The notes below the pieces were generated by a model. That model did not search any database, was not told the origin of the DNA, and worked only from the letters and a program-made list of their open reading frames with translations. A DNA stretch of 64,000 nucleotides from Cupidesulfovibrio sp000226255 (GTDB lineage Bacteria > Desulfobacterota > Desulfovibrionia > Desulfovibrionales > Desulfovibrionaceae), in the NCBI RefSeq assembly GCF_003402415.2, contig NZ_AP036014.1, forward strand, positions 806,001-870,000. Reading direction: 5' to 3'. This document shows, piece after piece, positions 16,150-24,391 of this stretch (within the stretch, counting starts at the first letter, position 1; every line of letters begins with the position of its first letter). The position numbers and the translations under genes are program-made.

Positions 16150-17358
16150 ATGAGTTACTTCAGGAAGCTGGAGACCAAGCTCACCCATCTGCTGGAGCTG
16201 CTCGACCGCGCCGAACGCTGGCTCATCGTGATCAACGCGGACCCGGACGCCATGGCCTCGGCCCTGGCGCTCAAGCGCATCATGATCCACCGCGTGGACG
16301 ACGTGGCCATCGCCCGCGTCAACGAGATCACCCGGCCCGACAACCTGGCCATGGCCCGCTACCTGCGCATCCCCATGGTCAAGCTTACCCCCACGCTGGC
16401 CGCCCAGTTCGACCGTTTCGCCGTGGTCGATTCGCAGCCCCACCACCACCCTTCCTTCAAGGACCTGCACTTTTCCCTGGTCATCGACCACCACCCCCTC
16501 AGCGAGGAACACCCGGTGGTGGCCGACTTCAAGGAGATCCGCAACGACTACGGGGCCACCTCCACCGTCATGACCGAGTACCTGTACAATCTCGGCATCC
16601 GGCCCGGAAAGCTGCTGGCCACGGCGTTGCAGTTCGGCATCAAGACCGACACCGCCAGCTTCGAGCGCGCTTTTTGCGACGTGGACATGCGCGCCTACCG
16701 CTACCTGACCAAGTTCGCGGACCATGCCCTGCTGTCGCGCATCGTGCGCAGCGAATTTCGGCTGCACTGGCTGGACTACTTCTCGCGCGCGTTCATCAGC
16801 ATGCACAAGCTGGGCACCGGCCAGTACGTGTACGTGGGCGAGGTGGAAAACCCGGACATCCTGGTGGTCATCGCCGACTTCTTCATGCGGGTGCACGAAA
16901 TCCGCTGGGCGGCGGTGTGCGGGGTGTACCACGACACCATCGTGGTCATCCTGCGCGGCGACGGCATGGGGCGCGACCTTGGCCGTTACGCCAATCTCCA
17001 GTTCGGCGACGTGGGCTCGGCCGGGGGGCACCGGGCCATGGCCCGCGCCGAGATTCCCCTGTCCGTCGCCGAGGGCCGCAACGTGGAGTTCTTCATCTAC
17101 AAGCGGCTGCTGGCCCCGCGCAAGCGGGCCAAGGTGAGGCCCGAGGCGAAGCCGGACGCCAAGCCGGACGTCAAGCCGGACGCCAAGGTGGCCGCGCAGC
17201 CCGCCCAGAAGGCCCCGGTCAAGGCGCTGCCCGCAGGCACGGCCGCCGCACCTGTCGGGGCGCCCAGTGTGTCTGATGTGCCCGGTGTGCCCGGAGTGTC
17301 TGATGTGCCCGTTGCGGCAGTCGCACCGGACGCGCCCGTGGGGACGGGCGCCAAGTAG
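16150..17358 (+). CDS. DHH-family phosphoesterase (NrnA/RecJ-like)
   Basis: 402 residues. GAGGAAACC directly before ATG 16150 fixes the start. The DHH domain shows INADPDAMASALAL, FAVVDSQPHHHPSF and the DHH motif VIDHHPL; the C-terminal DHHA1 region has GGHRAMARAEIPL. Such proteins hydrolyse short oligonucleotides, pAp or cyclic dinucleotides using Mn2+. The last ~75 residues are low complexity, with repeats of KPDAKPDVKPDAK type and then SDVPGVPGVSDVP, probably a disordered tail. Its exact substrate cannot be read from sequence. Confidence 0.85.
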   Translation: MSYFRKLETKLTHLLELLDRAERWLIVINADPDAMASALALKRIMIHRVDDVAIARVNEITRPDNLAMARYLRIPMVKLTPTLAAQFDRFAVVDSQPHHHPSFKDLHFSLVIDHHPLSEEHPVVADFKEIRNDYGATSTVMTEYLYNLGIRPGKLLATALQFGIKTDTASFERAFCDVDMRAYRYLTKFADHALLSRIVRSEFRLHWLDYFSRAFISMHKLGTGQYVYVGEVENPDILVVIADFFMRVHEIRWAAVCGVYHDTIVVILRGDGMGRDLGRYANLQFGDVGSAGGHRAMARAEIPLSVAEGRNVEFFIYKRLLAPRKRAKVRPEAKPDAKPDVKPDAKVAAQPAQKAPVKALPAGTAAAPVGAPSVSDVPGVPGVSDVPVAAVAPDAPVGTGAK

Positions 17359-17382
17359 CGGCCCCGGCCGCGCGATTTCGTC

Positions 17383-17532
17383 CTACTCCCAGTATTTTTC
17401 CCTTTCCTTGCGGGCCAGCGTTGCCGTGCACCGCGCCGATTCGCGTACGGTCACATCCAACTGCGTGCGGCCATGCCCCATGGCGTGCAATCGCGCTCGT
17501 TCACGGGGCGGTTTGCGGTTCCCCGCCGTCAT
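17383..17532 (-). CDS. Possible small protein, 49 aa
   Basis: An open frame on the leftward strand begins MTAGNRKPPRERARLHAMGH and ends TLARKEREKYWE. Its charged, helix-prone C-terminus and even codon use look protein-like, but the ribosome site (GGCAGGCGG) is weak. A hairpin separates it from the EAL gene upstream. An internal Met at residue 18 would give a 32-residue form. Unrecognised. Confidence 0.3.
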   Translation of the reverse strand: MTAGNRKPPRERARLHAMGHGRTQLDVTVRESARCTATLARKEREKYWE

Positions 17533-17554
17533 GCCGCCTGCCCGCGCGCATATG

Positions 17555-17592
17555 GCAAGGCCGCCCTCCGGGGGTCCGGGGGGCGGCCTTGC
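17555..17592. terminator. GC-rich hairpin, possible terminator of the EAL gene
   Basis: A 12-bp perfect stem (GCAAGGCCGCCC with GGGCGGCCTTGC) lies in the 324-bp convergent gap, about 90 bp past the EAL stop. Neither strand has a T-tract, so intrinsic termination is doubtful; the hairpin itself is clear. Confidence 0.45.
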
Positions 17593-17682
17593 GCGCGGAG
17601 GGAAGGGAAAGCAACCATGGCCGGGTGCCCCGCATGGCCGATGGGCCGCCCGTCCTGCGGGAGGGGGGCCGGGCCGCCGGTG

Positions 17683-19023
17683 CTACGCCCCGCGCCGCCT
17701 GCGGTCGGGGCGGCCCGCGTCGGCGCACAGCACGTGGGGCGTGCCAGAGGCATCGGTAAAGCGCACCGCCAGGGTCACGCACAGGTTGCCCGAGGCCCGT
17801 GAAATGTACGGGGCGGTCAGGCACTCCTCTATGCCGCTGCGCATGGGCAGGAAATATTCCTTCAGCGAATGGTCGGTGCCGCGCCGGGCGGGCTGGTAGA
17901 TGAACCGCCTGCTGGCCGAAAGCCGGTAGGGGTTGCACACGGTGTCGGATATCTGCCGACCCGAGGCGTCGAGCACGTACAGGCATTCCAGGGCCGATTC
18001 CGCGTTCAGGTATCCGGCCAGTATCCCATCGAAATCACCGGGGCAGGCGCGGTGCAGGTCCTCGCGCAGGCGGTGCACGGCGGCGCGCAGGGTGGCCACG
18101 CGGCGTTCCTCTTCCTCCACCTGGGCCAGGGTGAGCGCAGCATAGGCGCGGGCCACGTTGTGCATGGCCGTTCCGCCTTCGGCCACCGCGCCTTCGGGCG
18201 AGGGGTGCGCGAACAGAAAGCCCTGCATCACGTCGGCCCCCAGGTCCATCAGCAGGGCGGCCTCGGCCTCGTGCTCCACGCCTTCGGCCACGGTCATGGC
18301 CCCGATGCGCCGGGCAAGGCCCACCAGCGCCCGCACCACCTCCTGGCGGTGGAACGAATCGGGCAGGCCGGACACCAGCGATCGGTCCAGTTTGAGCACG
18401 TCGGGCTTCAAGGCGGCGATGCGTTCCAGGTTGGAATGCCCCGCGCCCACGTCGTCCAGGGCGACCAGGAAGCCCAGCTTGCGGTGGCGCGCGGCGAAAT
18501 CCATCAGCGCGTCGGTGTCGTCCACCTGCGATTCCACGATTTCCAGCACCACGTTGTTGTGGCTAATGCCCGCGGACTCGGCCAGCCGCTGGATGTGCCC
18601 GGACCCCACCACCCCGCGCCGCAGCACGGCGGTGTCGATGTTCACGAACAACAGGAGTTCCGGCCTGCGGCGCACCAGCGGCGCAAAGGCGGCAAAGGCC
18701 CGCTCGCGGCACAGGCGGTCCAGTTCCAGCGCGCCGCCGTGGGCGGCCGCCGTGGAAAACATGATGTCCGGGGGCATCACCGCGCCGCCGGGCACCCGGC
18801 CCCGGCTCAATGCCTCCATGCCCACAACCGCGTTGCGGCGCACGGAGACCAGCGGCTGGAACAGGGTGAACACGTCGGCGATGGCCAGGCCAGGCACCGG
18901 GGGGTGGCCCTTTTCGCGGGCGGGCGTGCCGCCGTGCGCCGCTGGACGTGCGGCGGAAGGGGTGTGGCTCTGCGGTTCGGCGGGCGAGGGAGAGGCCGGG
19001 CGCGCCGTGGTCGTGGCGATCAT
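17683..19023 (-). CDS. EAL-domain cyclic-di-GMP phosphodiesterase with C-terminal sensor-like domain
   Basis: 446 residues. After a ~45-residue Pro/Ala-rich N-terminus comes a full EAL domain: GMEALSRG (the EAL), LFVNIDTAVL, VLEIVESQVDD, VALDDVGAGHSNLE, PDVLKLDRSLV, VAEGVE and QGFLFAHPS. The metal and general-base residues appear present, so hydrolysis of c-di-GMP to pGpG is likely. The C-terminal ~150 residues (LYVLDASGRQISDTV.., HSLKEYFLPM..) resemble the PAS/Cache-like YkuI C-terminal module that senses a ligand. No membrane segment is evident. Confidence 0.88.
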   Translation of the reverse strand: MIATTTARPASPSPAEPQSHTPSAARPAAHGGTPAREKGHPPVPGLAIADVFTLFQPLVSVRRNAVVGMEALSRGRVPGGAVMPPDIMFSTAAAHGGALELDRLCRERAFAAFAPLVRRRPELLLFVNIDTAVLRRGVVGSGHIQRLAESAGISHNNVVLEIVESQVDDTDALMDFAARHRKLGFLVALDDVGAGHSNLERIAALKPDVLKLDRSLVSGLPDSFHRQEVVRALVGLARRIGAMTVAEGVEHEAEAALLMDLGADVMQGFLFAHPSPEGAVAEGGTAMHNVARAYAALTLAQVEEEERRVATLRAAVHRLREDLHRACPGDFDGILAGYLNAESALECLYVLDASGRQISDTVCNPYRLSASRRFIYQPARRGTDHSLKEYFLPMRSGIEECLTAPYISRASGNLCVTLAVRFTDASGTPHVLCADAGRPDRRRRGA

Positions 19024-19161
19024 GTGGTCGTCTCTTGGGCGCGGCGGCGCGCGGGCAAAAAGGGCCGGACCGGGGCGGCGGGCGGGGGAAGGGTGCCCCG
19101 GTCCGGCGGAGGGTGCGGGCGGCGGGGGTTGCTGGGGTGTCGCCGCCCGTTCACGCCGTTG

Positions 19162-19767
19162 TCAGTTCCTTCGCCAAGGCGAGGAACCGTGCGCGATCTT
19201 GCCGGGTTGCAGGTGGAGCGGCAGGGTGCTCCCCCCGGCGGACCGGTGCACGGAAGGAACCGCGAAGCCTGGCGCGGTGTGTGCGCCAAGGGCCTCCGGC
19301 GGAAATCCACCGCCCGTCGCGCAGATGCCGTCCCCAACCTGGGGGGCGGCGTGCACGCGGGCGTGCAGCAAGACATCAAGGTTGCGGGCGTCGACATCCG
19401 CCGGGGCGCGCAACAGGCTGCGCAGCGAGGCGGCGGCCACGTGCATAGTGAACACCAGCCACGCGCACACCATGGCCGCGCAGACGACGCGGGCCGGGTC
19501 GCCGGGCAGGGCGGCGGCAATCACGCCCAGCCCGGCCGCCAGAAGGCACGAGAGCCCCGGCGCAAGGCCGCGCGAGGTGTGGCCGGGCGTGTCGCAGGCA
19601 CGTCCGGCGCCCGCGGGCGGCGCTGGTATGGCGGGGTCTCCGTACGGTTCCGCGCGCAGGAAGGGCAGCACGTCCGCGTGGTCGCGCAGGGCCAGGGCCG
19701 TGGCGCGGGCCGCGCCACGGCGGCGGGGTGCGGGGCTGTCTGGCGTATGGCGGTGTGCGGGGTGCAT
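19162..19767 (-). CDS. Predicted membrane protein, unknown
   Basis: 201 residues from the ATG at 19767, preceded by GGAAAGA. The middle contains two adjacent hydrophobic helices (LAPGLSCLLAAGLGVIAAAL and VVCAAMVCAWLVFTMHVAAA) and the rest is Pro/Gly/Ala-rich. It is on the same strand as the EAL gene, 138 bp upstream of it. Longer open frame upstream lacks a ribosome site. I do not recognise the family. Confidence 0.5.
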   Translation of the reverse strand: MHPAHRHTPDSPAPRRRGAARATALALRDHADVLPFLRAEPYGDPAIPAPPAGAGRACDTPGHTSRGLAPGLSCLLAAGLGVIAAALPGDPARVVCAAMVCAWLVFTMHVAAASLRSLLRAPADVDARNLDVLLHARVHAAPQVGDGICATGGGFPPEALGAHTAPGFAVPSVHRSAGGSTLPLHLQPGKIAHGSSPWRRN

Positions 19768-20088
19768 GGCGTCTTTCCGTGCCGGTCGCGGCGGAGGCCC
19801 TATGGTTGCTGTTATGTCCGGTCCCCTTTCCGGCGGGCAACCGGGGTGGGGGGGCGTGCACGGCGGCAAGCCGTCCACGTGACCATGCCGGGAAGTTAGC
19901 AAAACAGGGGCCAACGGCGGCAACGTGCTGAATTTCAAGGCATCGCGGGTGAGTCGGCGGGGTGGATGGCAATGTGCCAGGTGTTATAATTACAAATTTG
20001 GATACGCTATGAGTGTTTGAAGAAACAAAAACGTAAAATAGGACAAGGCTGAAGCCGTGGAAAAACGGGATTGCCCCGAATATTCCGC
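19768..20088. other. AT-rich divergent gap upstream of the aromatic operon
   Basis: No gene is seen. From about 19978 to 20045 the DNA is strikingly A+T-rich for this genome, with TATAAT at 19985-19990 but no matching -35. It may contain an upstream regulatory site or an alternative promoter. Confidence 0.35.
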
Positions 20089-20136
20089 TTGACAGCTTTC
20101 GCGGGGCGGGCGTAGGTTTCACGAAACACCTGAAAC
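20089..20136 (+). promoter_or_regulatory. Candidate promoter and operator of the aromatic operon
   Basis: A perfect -35 TTGACA at 20089-20094 is followed 18 bp later by a weak -10 (TAGGTT). Overlapping the expected start point is an inverted repeat GTTTCA-N9-TGAAAC (20116-20136), a candidate operator for a repressor. It is 50 bp upstream of the leader peptide start. Confidence 0.55.
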
Positions 20137-20185
20137 GGATAACGTCGGGACACCAAACCGGATTTCCGCAAGGACATCATTCAAG

Positions 20186-20290
20186 ATGCTTTCCACCTCC
20201 GCCACCTTCACCACCGCTTTCCGTACCAACTATTACTTTTGGTACTTTTTTAGCTATGGAGAAGCCCGTGGCCGCATGGAGCGTGCGTAA
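20186..20290 (+). CDS. Aromatic leader peptide of the shikimate-trp operon
   Basis: A 34-codon frame: AAGGA at 20170-20174, ATG 20186, TAA 20288. Its centre, codons 15-24, encodes NYYFWYFFSY: eight Phe/Tyr/Trp codons among nine consecutive codons (20231-20257). All three aromatic amino acids are represented. This is the hallmark of a ribosome-mediated attenuator, like pheL or trpL in enterobacteria but sensing all three products. Stalling at these codons would leave 20264 onward free to pair. The peptide itself probably has no function. A small hairpin with U6 (20223-20251) inside the run may pause polymerase. Confidence 0.85.
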   Translation: MLSTSATFTTAFRTNYYFWYFFSYGEARGRMERA

Positions 20291-20368
20291 GCATCTGACG
20301 AAGGTGTAAACACACGAAGACTCAAGGGGCCGCGGGCGAAAAGCCGGCGGCCCCTTTCTCTTTTTTTC
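20264..20368 (+). terminator. Attenuator: alternative antiterminator and terminator
   Basis: Terminator: AAGGGGCCGC (20324-20333) pairs with GCGGCCCCTT (20347-20356), followed by TTCTCTTTTTTT. Antiterminator: GCCCGTGGCC (20264-20273), just past the aromatic codons, pairs over 10 bp with one G-U to GGCCGCGGGC (20328-20337). The two share 20328-20333, so they exclude each other. A ribosome stalled in the aromatic run leaves the first arm free, favouring read-through; one that reaches the stop codon at 20288 covers part of it, favouring termination. Confidence 0.85.
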
Positions 20369-20589
20369 CGGTGGCGCGTTACGCGCGGCGCGCCCCGGAG
20401 CGTGTGCCCCAAAGGCCGGGCACGCCGCAAGGCAACCCCGGCCCGCAGCCCGACGCTGCCGCATCAGCAGTACCCGGTACACGGGGGATACCCCCCGGCG
20501 TCCGCGCCAGACGGCCTGGGCGCAAGGTAAGGACGAACGATCACGGCCAGTTGCGCCGCAACCTTTCCGAAATAACAGGGGACGATACG

Positions 20590-21387
20590 ATGCAAATCGG
20601 CAAAAGAATCAGGATGGAGCGCATTTTCAACCGAAAAACCGGGCGTGCCGTCATCGTGCCGCTGGACCACGGGGTGAGCGTGGGACCCATCTACGGGCTT
20701 GTGGACATGCGCGAAACCGTGAACCAGGTGGCCGAAGGGGGCGCGGACGCCGTGCTCATGCACAAGGGCCTGGTGCGCTGCGGCCACCGCGAGGGCGGCC
20801 GCGACGTGGGCCTCATCGTGCACCTTTCCGCATCCACCTCCCTTTCCCCCCGCCCCAACGCCAAAACCCTGGTCGCCACCGTGGAAGACGCCCTGAAGCA
20901 CGGCGCGGACGGCGTGTCCGTGCACGTGAACCTGGGCGACGAGACCGAACGCGACATGCTGGCCGACCTTGGCCGCGTGGCCACCGTGGCCAACGACTGG
21001 GGCATGCCCCTCCTGGCCATGATGTACGCCCGCGGCCCCCGCATCAAGAACGAGTACGACCCCGAGGTGGTGGCCCACGCCGCCCGCGTGGGCGTGGAAC
21101 TGGGCGCCGACGTGGTCAAGGTTGCCTACACCGGCGACATGGACAGCTTTGCCCACGTGGTGGCCTCTTGTTGCGTGCCCGTGGTCATCGCGGGCGGCCC
21201 CAAGCTGGATTCCACCCGCTCGTTCCTGCAGATGGTGCACGACGCGGTCCGCGCGGGCGCGGCCGGTCTTTCCGTGGGCCGCAACATCTTTCAGCACGAA
21301 CGCACTCCCGCCCTCGTCAAGGCCCTGCGCGGCCTGGTGCATGAGGATTGGGATGTGGAGCAGGCGATCTCCCTCGTCGGCGAGTAG
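20590..21387 (+). CDS. 2-amino-3,7-dideoxy-D-threo-hept-6-ulosonate (ADH) synthase, archaeal-type
   Basis: 265 residues, class I aldolase fold of the FbaB/DeoC-like family. Motifs: IVPLDHGVSVGP, VSVHVNLGD, LLAMMYARGP, and VVKVAYTGD with the predicted Schiff-base Lys. The end has GLSVGRNIFQHE, a phosphate-binding glycine loop. It makes ADH from L-aspartate semialdehyde and 6-deoxy-5-ketofructose 1-phosphate, replacing DAHP synthase as the entry to shikimate synthesis in many archaea. It is followed by its partner 3-dehydroquinate synthase II. The start ATGCAAATCGG at 20590 follows AGGGGACGATACG. Confidence 0.9.
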   Translation: MQIGKRIRMERIFNRKTGRAVIVPLDHGVSVGPIYGLVDMRETVNQVAEGGADAVLMHKGLVRCGHREGGRDVGLIVHLSASTSLSPRPNAKTLVATVEDALKHGADGVSVHVNLGDETERDMLADLGRVATVANDWGMPLLAMMYARGPRIKNEYDPEVVAHAARVGVELGADVVKVAYTGDMDSFAHVVASCCVPVVIAGGPKLDSTRSFLQMVHDAVRAGAAGLSVGRNIFQHERTPALVKALRGLVHEDWDVEQAISLVGE

Positions 21388-21711
21388 CTTCCCGCGGCGT
21401 ATCGGCGCGCGGGCGGTGTCGGACGGCGGTTTCCGGTCGGTCACGTACCAAAGAGTACGCTCCCTCCCGGAATCCTTGTCCTCCTGGCCGGCGCACCGAT
21501 ACGCGCGCGGGAAGTGGTCGGGTTCGAGCGGTGCCACCTCCTTGCCAGAGAACGGAACTGCGCCGAATCCGGGAGAGTCGGAAGCGCATGACGCCCGGCA
21601 GTGAACGGCTGAATGTCCTTGTTCCTCCCGAAGAGAGTTGGCCCGAATGGGCCGCGCACTGGGCGGATTTATAGAGCGGTTCGCCGCCATGACAAAAATG
21701 TGAGGGGTCGG
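21388..21711. repeat. Intra-operon gap with dispersed repeat (family B copy 1)
   Basis: No gene is supported. GGTCACGTACC-AAAGAGTACGCTCCC lies at 21439-21464 and CCTTGCCAGAGAAC at 21539-21552. Both elements recur in the same order at 24059-24117. The GTACCnAAGAGTAC core can form a small hairpin. Confidence 0.7.
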
Positions 21712-22683
21712 ATGCGGACCATTCTTTTCAAGAGCGTGCCTTTCGACAAGGGCCTGGTGACCCTGGCGCTGGAATCGGGCGTGGACGGCATCATCGTGCC
21801 GCGCGCGCAGGTGGATTCGGTGGCCGCCCTGGCCCGGTGCCGGGTATTGGCCGACGAGGACGTTGTGACCATCGCCCTTGCGGCCAAGGCCGACGAAGAG
21901 GACGCCGCCGCCCGCTTGGCGCGGGGCGAAACCGTGGTGCTGGCGCGCGGGTGGGAGATCATTCCGGTGGAGAATCTTTTGGCCCAGTCCGACGACGTGG
22001 CCGTGGAAGTGGCCGACCTTGGTGAAGCGCGCCTTGCGGCGGGCATCCTTGAGCGGGGCGTGGCCACCGTGGTGGTGCTGCCTGAAGGCGCTGGCGAGCT
22101 GAAGTCCATCGTGGCCGACCTCAAGCTGTCGCAGGGCTGCATGGACCTTGCCCCCGCCGTGGTCACGGCGGTGGAGAACGTGGGCCTTGGCCACCGGGTG
22201 TGCGTGGACACCATGTCCATGCTGCGCCGGGGACAGGGCATGCTGGTGGGCAATTCCAGCGCGTTCACCTTTCTGGTGCATGCCGAGACGGAGCACAACG
22301 AGTACGTGGCCGCGCGGCCGTTCCGCGTCAATGCCGGGGCCGTGCACGCCTACGCCCAGATGCCTGGCGACAGGACCACCTACCTTGAAGAACTGCGCGC
22401 GGGCGACGAGGTGCTCATCGTCAGTGCCGACGGTTCCACCACCGTGGCCACCGTGGGCAGGCTGAAGGTGGAGGCGCGGCCCATGCTGCTGGTGCGCGCC
22501 AGGGTTGGCGACGTGGAGGGCGCGGTGTTTCTGCAGAACGCGGAAACCATCCGCCTGACCCGCCCGGACGGCACCCCGGTGAGCGTGGTGAGCCTGAAGG
22601 AAGGCGACCAGATCCTGTGCCGCACCGATTGCGCGGGCCGCCACTTCGGCATGCGCATCAAGGAGGACATCAAGGAATGCTGA
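21712..22683 (+). CDS. 3-dehydroquinate synthase II (archaeal-type)
   Basis: 323 residues. It has the family features VVLARGWEIIPVENLLAQ, VCVDTMSMLRRGQGMLVGNSS, and FLVHAETEHNEYVAARPFRVNAGAVHAY. GAGGGG precedes the ATG at 21712. It carries out NAD-dependent oxidative deamination and cyclisation of ADH to 3-dehydroquinate. With ADH synthase it replaces AroG/AroB; shikimate reactions from dehydroquinate onward are shared with ordinary bacteria. The pairing is known in Desulfovibrio and in Euryarchaeota. Confidence 0.93.
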   Translation: MRTILFKSVPFDKGLVTLALESGVDGIIVPRAQVDSVAALARCRVLADEDVVTIALAAKADEEDAAARLARGETVVLARGWEIIPVENLLAQSDDVAVEVADLGEARLAAGILERGVATVVVLPEGAGELKSIVADLKLSQGCMDLAPAVVTAVENVGLGHRVCVDTMSMLRRGQGMLVGNSSAFTFLVHAETEHNEYVAARPFRVNAGAVHAYAQMPGDRTTYLEELRAGDEVLIVSADGSTTVATVGRLKVEARPMLLVRARVGDVEGAVFLQNAETIRLTRPDGTPVSVVSLKEGDQILCRTDCAGRHFGMRIKEDIKEC

Positions 22684-22717
22684 TGCGCACCACGATGCAA
22701 CGCCGGAGGACGCGGCC

Positions 22718-23938
22718 ATGAGCCTCACCGACGACAAGGACCCCCACTGGCGAGGGGATGCCATGGCCGCCAGCACCGCCAAGGCTCTCAAGGCTACGGA
22801 CGGCGGCGCAACCCCGTCCTCGCCATCTGCCGACCCGGAAGCGGCGCTGGCCGGACGGCTCGGCCAGATCCGCCACGAAATCGACGGGCTGGATTCTGAC
22901 CTGCTGCACCTGCTGAACCGTCGCGCCTCGCTCAGCCTGGAGGTGGGGCGCATCAAGGCCGACGACGCGGGCATCGTGTTCAAGCCCTTTCGCGAGCGCG
23001 AGGTGCTGGAAAATCTCATGGCCGCCAACGGCGGGCCGCTGCCCAACGAGCACCTGCGCTCCATCTGGCGCGAGATTCTTTCGTCCTCGCGCAGCCTGCA
23101 GCGGCCGCAGAAGGTGGCCTACCTCGGCCCCGAGGGCACCTTTTCGTACTTCGCGGGCGTGGAATTCCTGGGCAAGGCCGTGGAATACATGCCGCACAAG
23201 GATCTGGACGGGGTGTTCCGCGCCGTGCACGACCGGCAGTGCGAGCTTGGCGTGGTGCCGCTGGAAAATTCGCTGCACGGCACCGTGGGCCAGAGCCTGG
23301 ACCTGTTCCTGACGCACGAGGTATTCATCCAGTCCGAGCTGTTCTGCCGCATCAGCCATTGCCTGTTGACCACGGAAACCAGCCTGGCCGACGTGACCAC
23401 GGTGTACTCGCATCCGCAGCCGCTGGCCCAGTGCGGCGGCTGGCTGCGCCAGGCCCTGCCGGGGGCGCGGATCATCCCGGCGGATTCCACCGCCTCGGCC
23501 GCGCGCCGGGTGGTGGGCGAGAAGGGCGCGGCGGCCATCGGGCACCGCAGCCTGGCCGCACTGCTGGGGCTGAACATCCTGGCGCGCGGCATAGAGGACC
23601 AGCCGGACAACTGGACGCGCTTCGTGGTCATCGGTCCTGCTCCGGCGGGGCAGCCCGGCACGGACAAGACCTCCATGCTGTTCTCGGTGCCGGACAGGCC
23701 CGGCGCGCTGGCAGAGGTTCTGAACCTGCTGGCCCGCGAAAGCATCAACATGAAGAAGCTGGAATCGCGGCCCCTGCGCGGCGAAAAGTGGAAGTACGTG
23801 TTCTTCGTGGACGTGGAATGCGACCTTGGCAACGAGGACTATGGCCGGGTGGTGCATGAACTGCGCAGGCTATGCCATACGTTGCGCATCCTCGGGAGCT
23901 ATCCCGCCGGGCCGCAGTTGGATATGAGCGGTGATTGA
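22718..23938 (+). CDS. pheA: P-protein: chorismate mutase / prephenate dehydratase
   Basis: 406 residues. Domains: AroQ-type chorismate mutase (about 45-130; RHEIDGLDSDLLHLLNRRASL), prephenate dehydratase (about 133-305; AYLGPEGTFSY, VPLENSLHGTVGQSLDL, TRFVVIG), and ACT regulatory domain (about 310-395; FSVPDRPGALAEVL, KLESRPLRG). The ESRP motif is the Phe-binding element, so feedback inhibition by Phe is expected. GGAGGA precedes the ATG at 22718. It produces phenylpyruvate. Confidence 0.95.
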   Translation: MSLTDDKDPHWRGDAMAASTAKALKATDGGATPSSPSADPEAALAGRLGQIRHEIDGLDSDLLHLLNRRASLSLEVGRIKADDAGIVFKPFREREVLENLMAANGGPLPNEHLRSIWREILSSSRSLQRPQKVAYLGPEGTFSYFAGVEFLGKAVEYMPHKDLDGVFRAVHDRQCELGVVPLENSLHGTVGQSLDLFLTHEVFIQSELFCRISHCLLTTETSLADVTTVYSHPQPLAQCGGWLRQALPGARIIPADSTASAARRVVGEKGAAAIGHRSLAALLGLNILARGIEDQPDNWTRFVVIGPAPAGQPGTDKTSMLFSVPDRPGALAEVLNLLARESINMKKLESRPLRGEKWKYVFFVDVECDLGNEDYGRVVHELRRLCHTLRILGSYPAGPQLDMSGD

Positions 23939-24058
23939 CGCGGCGCGGCCTTTTGCCCTCTGGCAGACCGACCCAAAGGGCGCGAAGCGTGGCCGTTAGA
24001 CGAGCTTGCGAGTCTTACGGCCATCGAGAGCAGAGCGTCAGGCGTCGCCTTTCCTTCG

Positions 24059-24117
24059 GGTCACGTACCGAAGAGTACGCTCCCCTCTTGAAAGGCTCGC
24101 CTTCCTTGCCAGAGAAC
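24059..24117. repeat. Dispersed repeat family B, copy 2
   Basis: In the 453-bp pheA-aroA gap. It shares GGTCACGTACC-GAAGAGTACGCTCCC and CCTTGCCAGAGAAC with the gap at 21.4 kb; the spacer between the two blocks is shorter here. Confidence 0.7.
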
Positions 24118-24222
24118 AAAAATCCGCACCGCGCATGCCGTCGGCGACGGTGACCGGCGCTCTTTGCGTAAATGAGTTCGAGCCGGATCATCCGACAGGG
24201 TGCATCCGGGTTGTGTCTCCTA

Positions 24223-24352
24223 CCCCCAAATAAAAAGTTTGGGGGGATGGGGGTCCGGGGGAAGGAGACCCTTTCCCGCTCTGCGGTCGCCATCCGTAAG
24301 GTTCGCGCTTGGCGCTCACCTAACGGCTGGCGCAAAGGGTCCCTTCCCCCGG
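24223..24352. repeat. G-rich hairpin element family A, copy 1
   Basis: A block AAGTTTGGGGGGATGGGGGTCCGGGGG leads into an arm GGGGGAAGGAGACCCTTT (24257-24273) that pairs with AAAGGGTCCCTTCCCCC (24334-24350) across a ~60-nt loop. The same sequence family recurs at 28810-28895 and 28945-29000. Confidence 0.75.
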
Positions 24353-24391
24353 TGGCTCTTCTTCCCATACGGATTGCCAAAAGGATTCATG

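Noticed and set aside
17869..19899. 676-residue + frame over the EAL gene
   Set aside because: Low-complexity His/Gly/Gln composition; the opposite strand encodes a complete EAL domain.
20256..20308. Alternative leader peptide MEKPVAAWSVRKHLTKV
   Set aside because: One Trp codon only and no ribosome site; the overlapping frame from 20186 has eight aromatic codons and AAGGA.
20464..23064. 866-residue leftward frame over the aromatic genes
   Set aside because: Antisense shadow of ADH synthase, dehydroquinate synthase and pheA without any domain pattern.
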